NCBI GenBank assembly: GCA_947034885.2
Contig: OX344753.2
Location: 2,232,001-2,296,000, forward strand
Length of the DNA stretch: 64,000 bases
Source of the DNA: Thuidium tamariscinum
Lineage: Eukaryota > Streptophyta > Bryopsida > Hypnales > Thuidiaceae
Direction: 5' to 3'
Part shown: positions 61,686 to 64,000 of the stretch, in pieces
Position numbering within the stretch: the first letter of the stretch is position 1
Layout: each line of letters begins with the position of its first letter
Translations under genes and position numbers: made by a program
The notes under the pieces: generated by a model
The model's database searches: none
The model's input: the letters and a program-made list of their open reading frames with translations, nothing else
Told to the model about the DNA's origin: nothing

Positions 61686-62242
61686 TTAACCCTTTAGGGC
61701 CTAAGGAGCTCTAAGCAACGTCTTGAATTTTTCTAGAACAAATTTGCATATTAAAATTTTATAATTTAATTTAAATTAATTTTTTTTTACAAATAAGCAT
61801 TCATATATTTTATCTAATGTGATTTTTAATTATTTTTGTAACAAAAAATGAAATTTATATGATTTTTTAAAGTTTATGTCTTTGAAAAATCAAGTAATTA
61901 CAGAAAAGCTCACTTTACAATGAAATTTTTAATAAAAATAGAGTTCATTATATTGAACATTATGGTGAAGTTGACATGCTTTCTTTAGTTATATACAAAT
62001 CAATTCAATAGAGAAACATGTTCCACAGTGCATTTTGAAACTCTAGAATTCCCAACTTCAAATTGCCATAGACAAATCATCATTGCTCCAATTTTGATGG
62101 CCAATGGCTCAATAGATGCGGAATATCCGTGCCCTCACATCTTGTTCATACCTCAAGAGCAACTAAAGCCAAGAGAGTGTTCCAATTTCCAAAATTCAAT
62201 TTAAAAGAACCCAAATTGGCATGCTAGGCCCTAAAGGGTTAA
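61686..62242. mobile_element. TTAA-flanked element with perfect 14-bp ends CCCTTTAGGGCCTA
   Basis: The body is 61,690-62,238 (549 bp). The terminal inverted repeat CCCTTTAGGGCCTA is perfect over 14 bases, and TTAA flanks both sides. The end is itself partly palindromic (CCCTTTAGGG). No coding content is seen. Perfect ends suggest it is among the younger TTAA elements in the window. Confidence 0.88.
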
Positions 62243-63697
62243 TCGATAAAAATGCCTAAAAATGATCTTAAAATGGTCAGAGGAATTTAACTGCTCACAC
62301 AAAAATGGGCTTGAAATTTTAGATTGACCATATATGGTCATTTAAGTAGTTAATGCTTGTATTTAAATTCAAATATTAATCCTTCATTTCAAGTATCTGA
62401 TATTATGGATAGTTTATCACTATAAAAAAATTAATTTCTTTTGTAAAGAATCGTAATTGTTATGATTTTGTAGTAAAAACTGAAAATAAATGAATAAATA
62501 GTTCAAAAAAAAACAAAAACACTTATAGTAATTTGAATTTTTCGTAGTAAATACAAGTTATAATGAAAATTGGTGTAAAGATCAATTGATTAATTATTTA
62601 CACTTTACACTCAAAGAGCCTATATAAATGACTTTTAATTCACATGCTACTATTAAGCTAAATCTATCATTTTATATAATTGATATATAAAATTTTGTAT
62701 TTTTCATTTGAATGTGAAAAAGTGTATTTCTTTTTTATTTTGTTTTGTTCCAAAAAATTGATGGAGGATTCAGATTATTAGGAATTTTAAAGTAGAATAT
62801 TTAAAATGAGATTAATTTATAATATATAGTAGAAGAATTTGAAATCATCATTGCAAACAAAGTATAATGAGGGATATCATTCTGTAATTCAAATTTTATA
62901 AATGATTTAAAAAAATAATGTACACATTATATATTTATATTGTGCAACTTGAATTTGAACAAACGTAGCTTTAAATTGAAATAATTCTTTTGATTTATTT
63001 ATTTTTAATTGTAATAGATATTGTACAAAATTTGTCAATTTTTATTTTTTCAATTTAAATGAAATACCAAAAAAGGTTATTATAAAAGTTCCAATTAAAG
63101 TTGACGATTGTGCAAAGCTTTATTGATTGACTTGTCCTTAGGGGGTTGGTACCCATGATGTGAAATATGAATGATTCTTGCAACAAGGCTCTATAGCCAA
63201 TTGGTGCTTCATATTTTTCATTAAAAAATTTTACTTCACATTTATATTAATATAAAAAAAAGTGATGTATAGTATATCAAATCACTTAGAGGGTGACAAT
63301 TCCAACTTCTTTGAAAAGATATCGTCCTTCTTTAAGTCCATGGAAAATGTTGATTATATATTTGAAGAAGTTTGATTGATTCTATTTATGGGCGATATAC
63401 ATATAAGACAATTTTGCGTCATTGTGAAGGTTTATTTTTTTAAGGATGTAAAGAAGGAATCCTATTTCATTAATAAACAATATTATACATTGGATTGGAA
63501 AGTTAGGGAAGTTCATCAGGAAGAAAGGAAACCTACAAAGAGGCTTCGAGTTTTCTTACTAATTTTGATATTAATTGAATGAATATGAGGGTGACCATAT
63601 CCTCATTAGAACCATCCTCTAGGATTGCTTGTAGCCACTTGGCATGTAGAAATTTGTAAGAGGTGTGTACACTATCTACAAGATGGAATCATAATGA
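62243..63697. other. AT-rich gene-free DNA
   Basis: Very AT-rich sequence. The frame 63,376-63,582 has no recognised domain and no splice partners. No gene is seen. Confidence 0.4.
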
Positions 63698-63905
63698 GAT
63701 TTATAAAAACATGGAGATGGATTGGATAATGATGACAAATTTTTGAATTTGGTATGCAATTCTTAGTCCAATCATTAAGTTGAGAAAGCTCTTTCCACCA
63801 AGATTTATGAGATTGTAATGATAAATTGGGTAACGATGACAAATTTTTAAGTTCAACATACAATTCTTGGCCCAATTAGTGAGTTTTAAAGACTTTTTCC
63901 AATCA
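63698..63905. repeat. Two-unit tandem duplication of about 105 bp
   Basis: The segment GATGACAAATTTTTGAATTT...CAATTCTTAGTCCAAT...GAGAAAGCTCTTTCCACCA recurs about 105 bp later with scattered changes (GATGACAAATTTTTAAGTT...CAATTCTTGGCCCAAT). The minus-strand frame across it is a repeat translation, not a gene. Confidence 0.7.
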
Positions 63906-64000
63906 AATTTTTACATTACATTGCATTAAAAAGTGGCCTCTTTTGGGGTTCAATTTCCTGCTAAGGCAAATTTTATGACAAAGGCGTCGACGAAACTGCT

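Noticed and set aside
1-64000. tRNA, rRNA or CRISPR arrays
   Set aside because: No cloverleaf-compatible box A/box B pair, ribosomal segment or regularly spaced short repeat was recognised on reading. A covariance-model scan could not be run.

Overview
The window looks like nuclear DNA of a land plant. It holds plant-type genes with short introns: an FPF1-like gene, a Trithorax/MLL-type PHD-SET methyltransferase, prefoldin subunit 5, the Arp2/3 subunit ARPC2 and a Rad60/NIP45-like SUMO-like protein. They sit in very AT-rich, repeat-filled DNA. Introns are mostly 100-400 bp, which suggests a bryophyte or other seed-free lineage, but the species cannot be fixed from the sequence. No bacterial, organellar or CRISPR features are seen.

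Layout. 1-15.7 kb is gene-free repeat DNA: a 3.0-kb CACTA element with a 3-bp target duplication and a smaller one nested in it, a 216-bp palindromic CACTA miniature, a tandem array with a ~563-bp period, and several elements flanked by TTAA. 15.7-17.6 kb is a small GC-richer island with one intronless FPF1-like gene. 17.8-27.4 kb is again repeats, with a decayed cytosine-5 DNA methyltransferase-like fossil at about 23.9-24.7 kb. 27.9-38.9 kb, minus strand, is one large multi-exon PHD/extended-PHD/SET gene whose 5' region may reach about 41.2 kb. 41.2-45.3 kb is repeats. 45.3-46.7 kb (minus) is prefoldin subunit 5. 50.6-53.6 kb (plus) is ARPC2. 54.8-55.5 kb (plus) is an unrecognised small coiled-coil gene. 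56.2-59.2 kb (minus) is the Rad60/NIP45-like gene. 59.5-62.3 kb is a cluster of TTAA elements and a miniature element, and the rest is AT-rich repeat DNA.

The genes are not an operon or pathway. PFD5 (tubulin/actin folding) and ARPC2 (actin branching) are both cytoskeletal, and the SET and Rad60-like genes are nuclear, but their adjacency looks incidental.

The most unusual signal is a set of at least seven non-autonomous DNA transposons. Each starts with CCC, or a one-base variant, ends with the inverse, and is flanked by TTAA on both sides. One (25,639-26,599) lies in a dispersed repeat whose other copy (425-1,700) keeps the uninterrupted site with a single TTAA, so the 4-bp duplication can be seen directly. 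Another carries a cysteine-rich reading frame resembling the C-terminal finger of piggyBac transposases. TTAA duplication with CCC ends is the piggyBac signature, a superfamily best known from animals and, to my knowledge, little described in land plants. Kolobok and Sola3 also use TTAA and remain alternatives.
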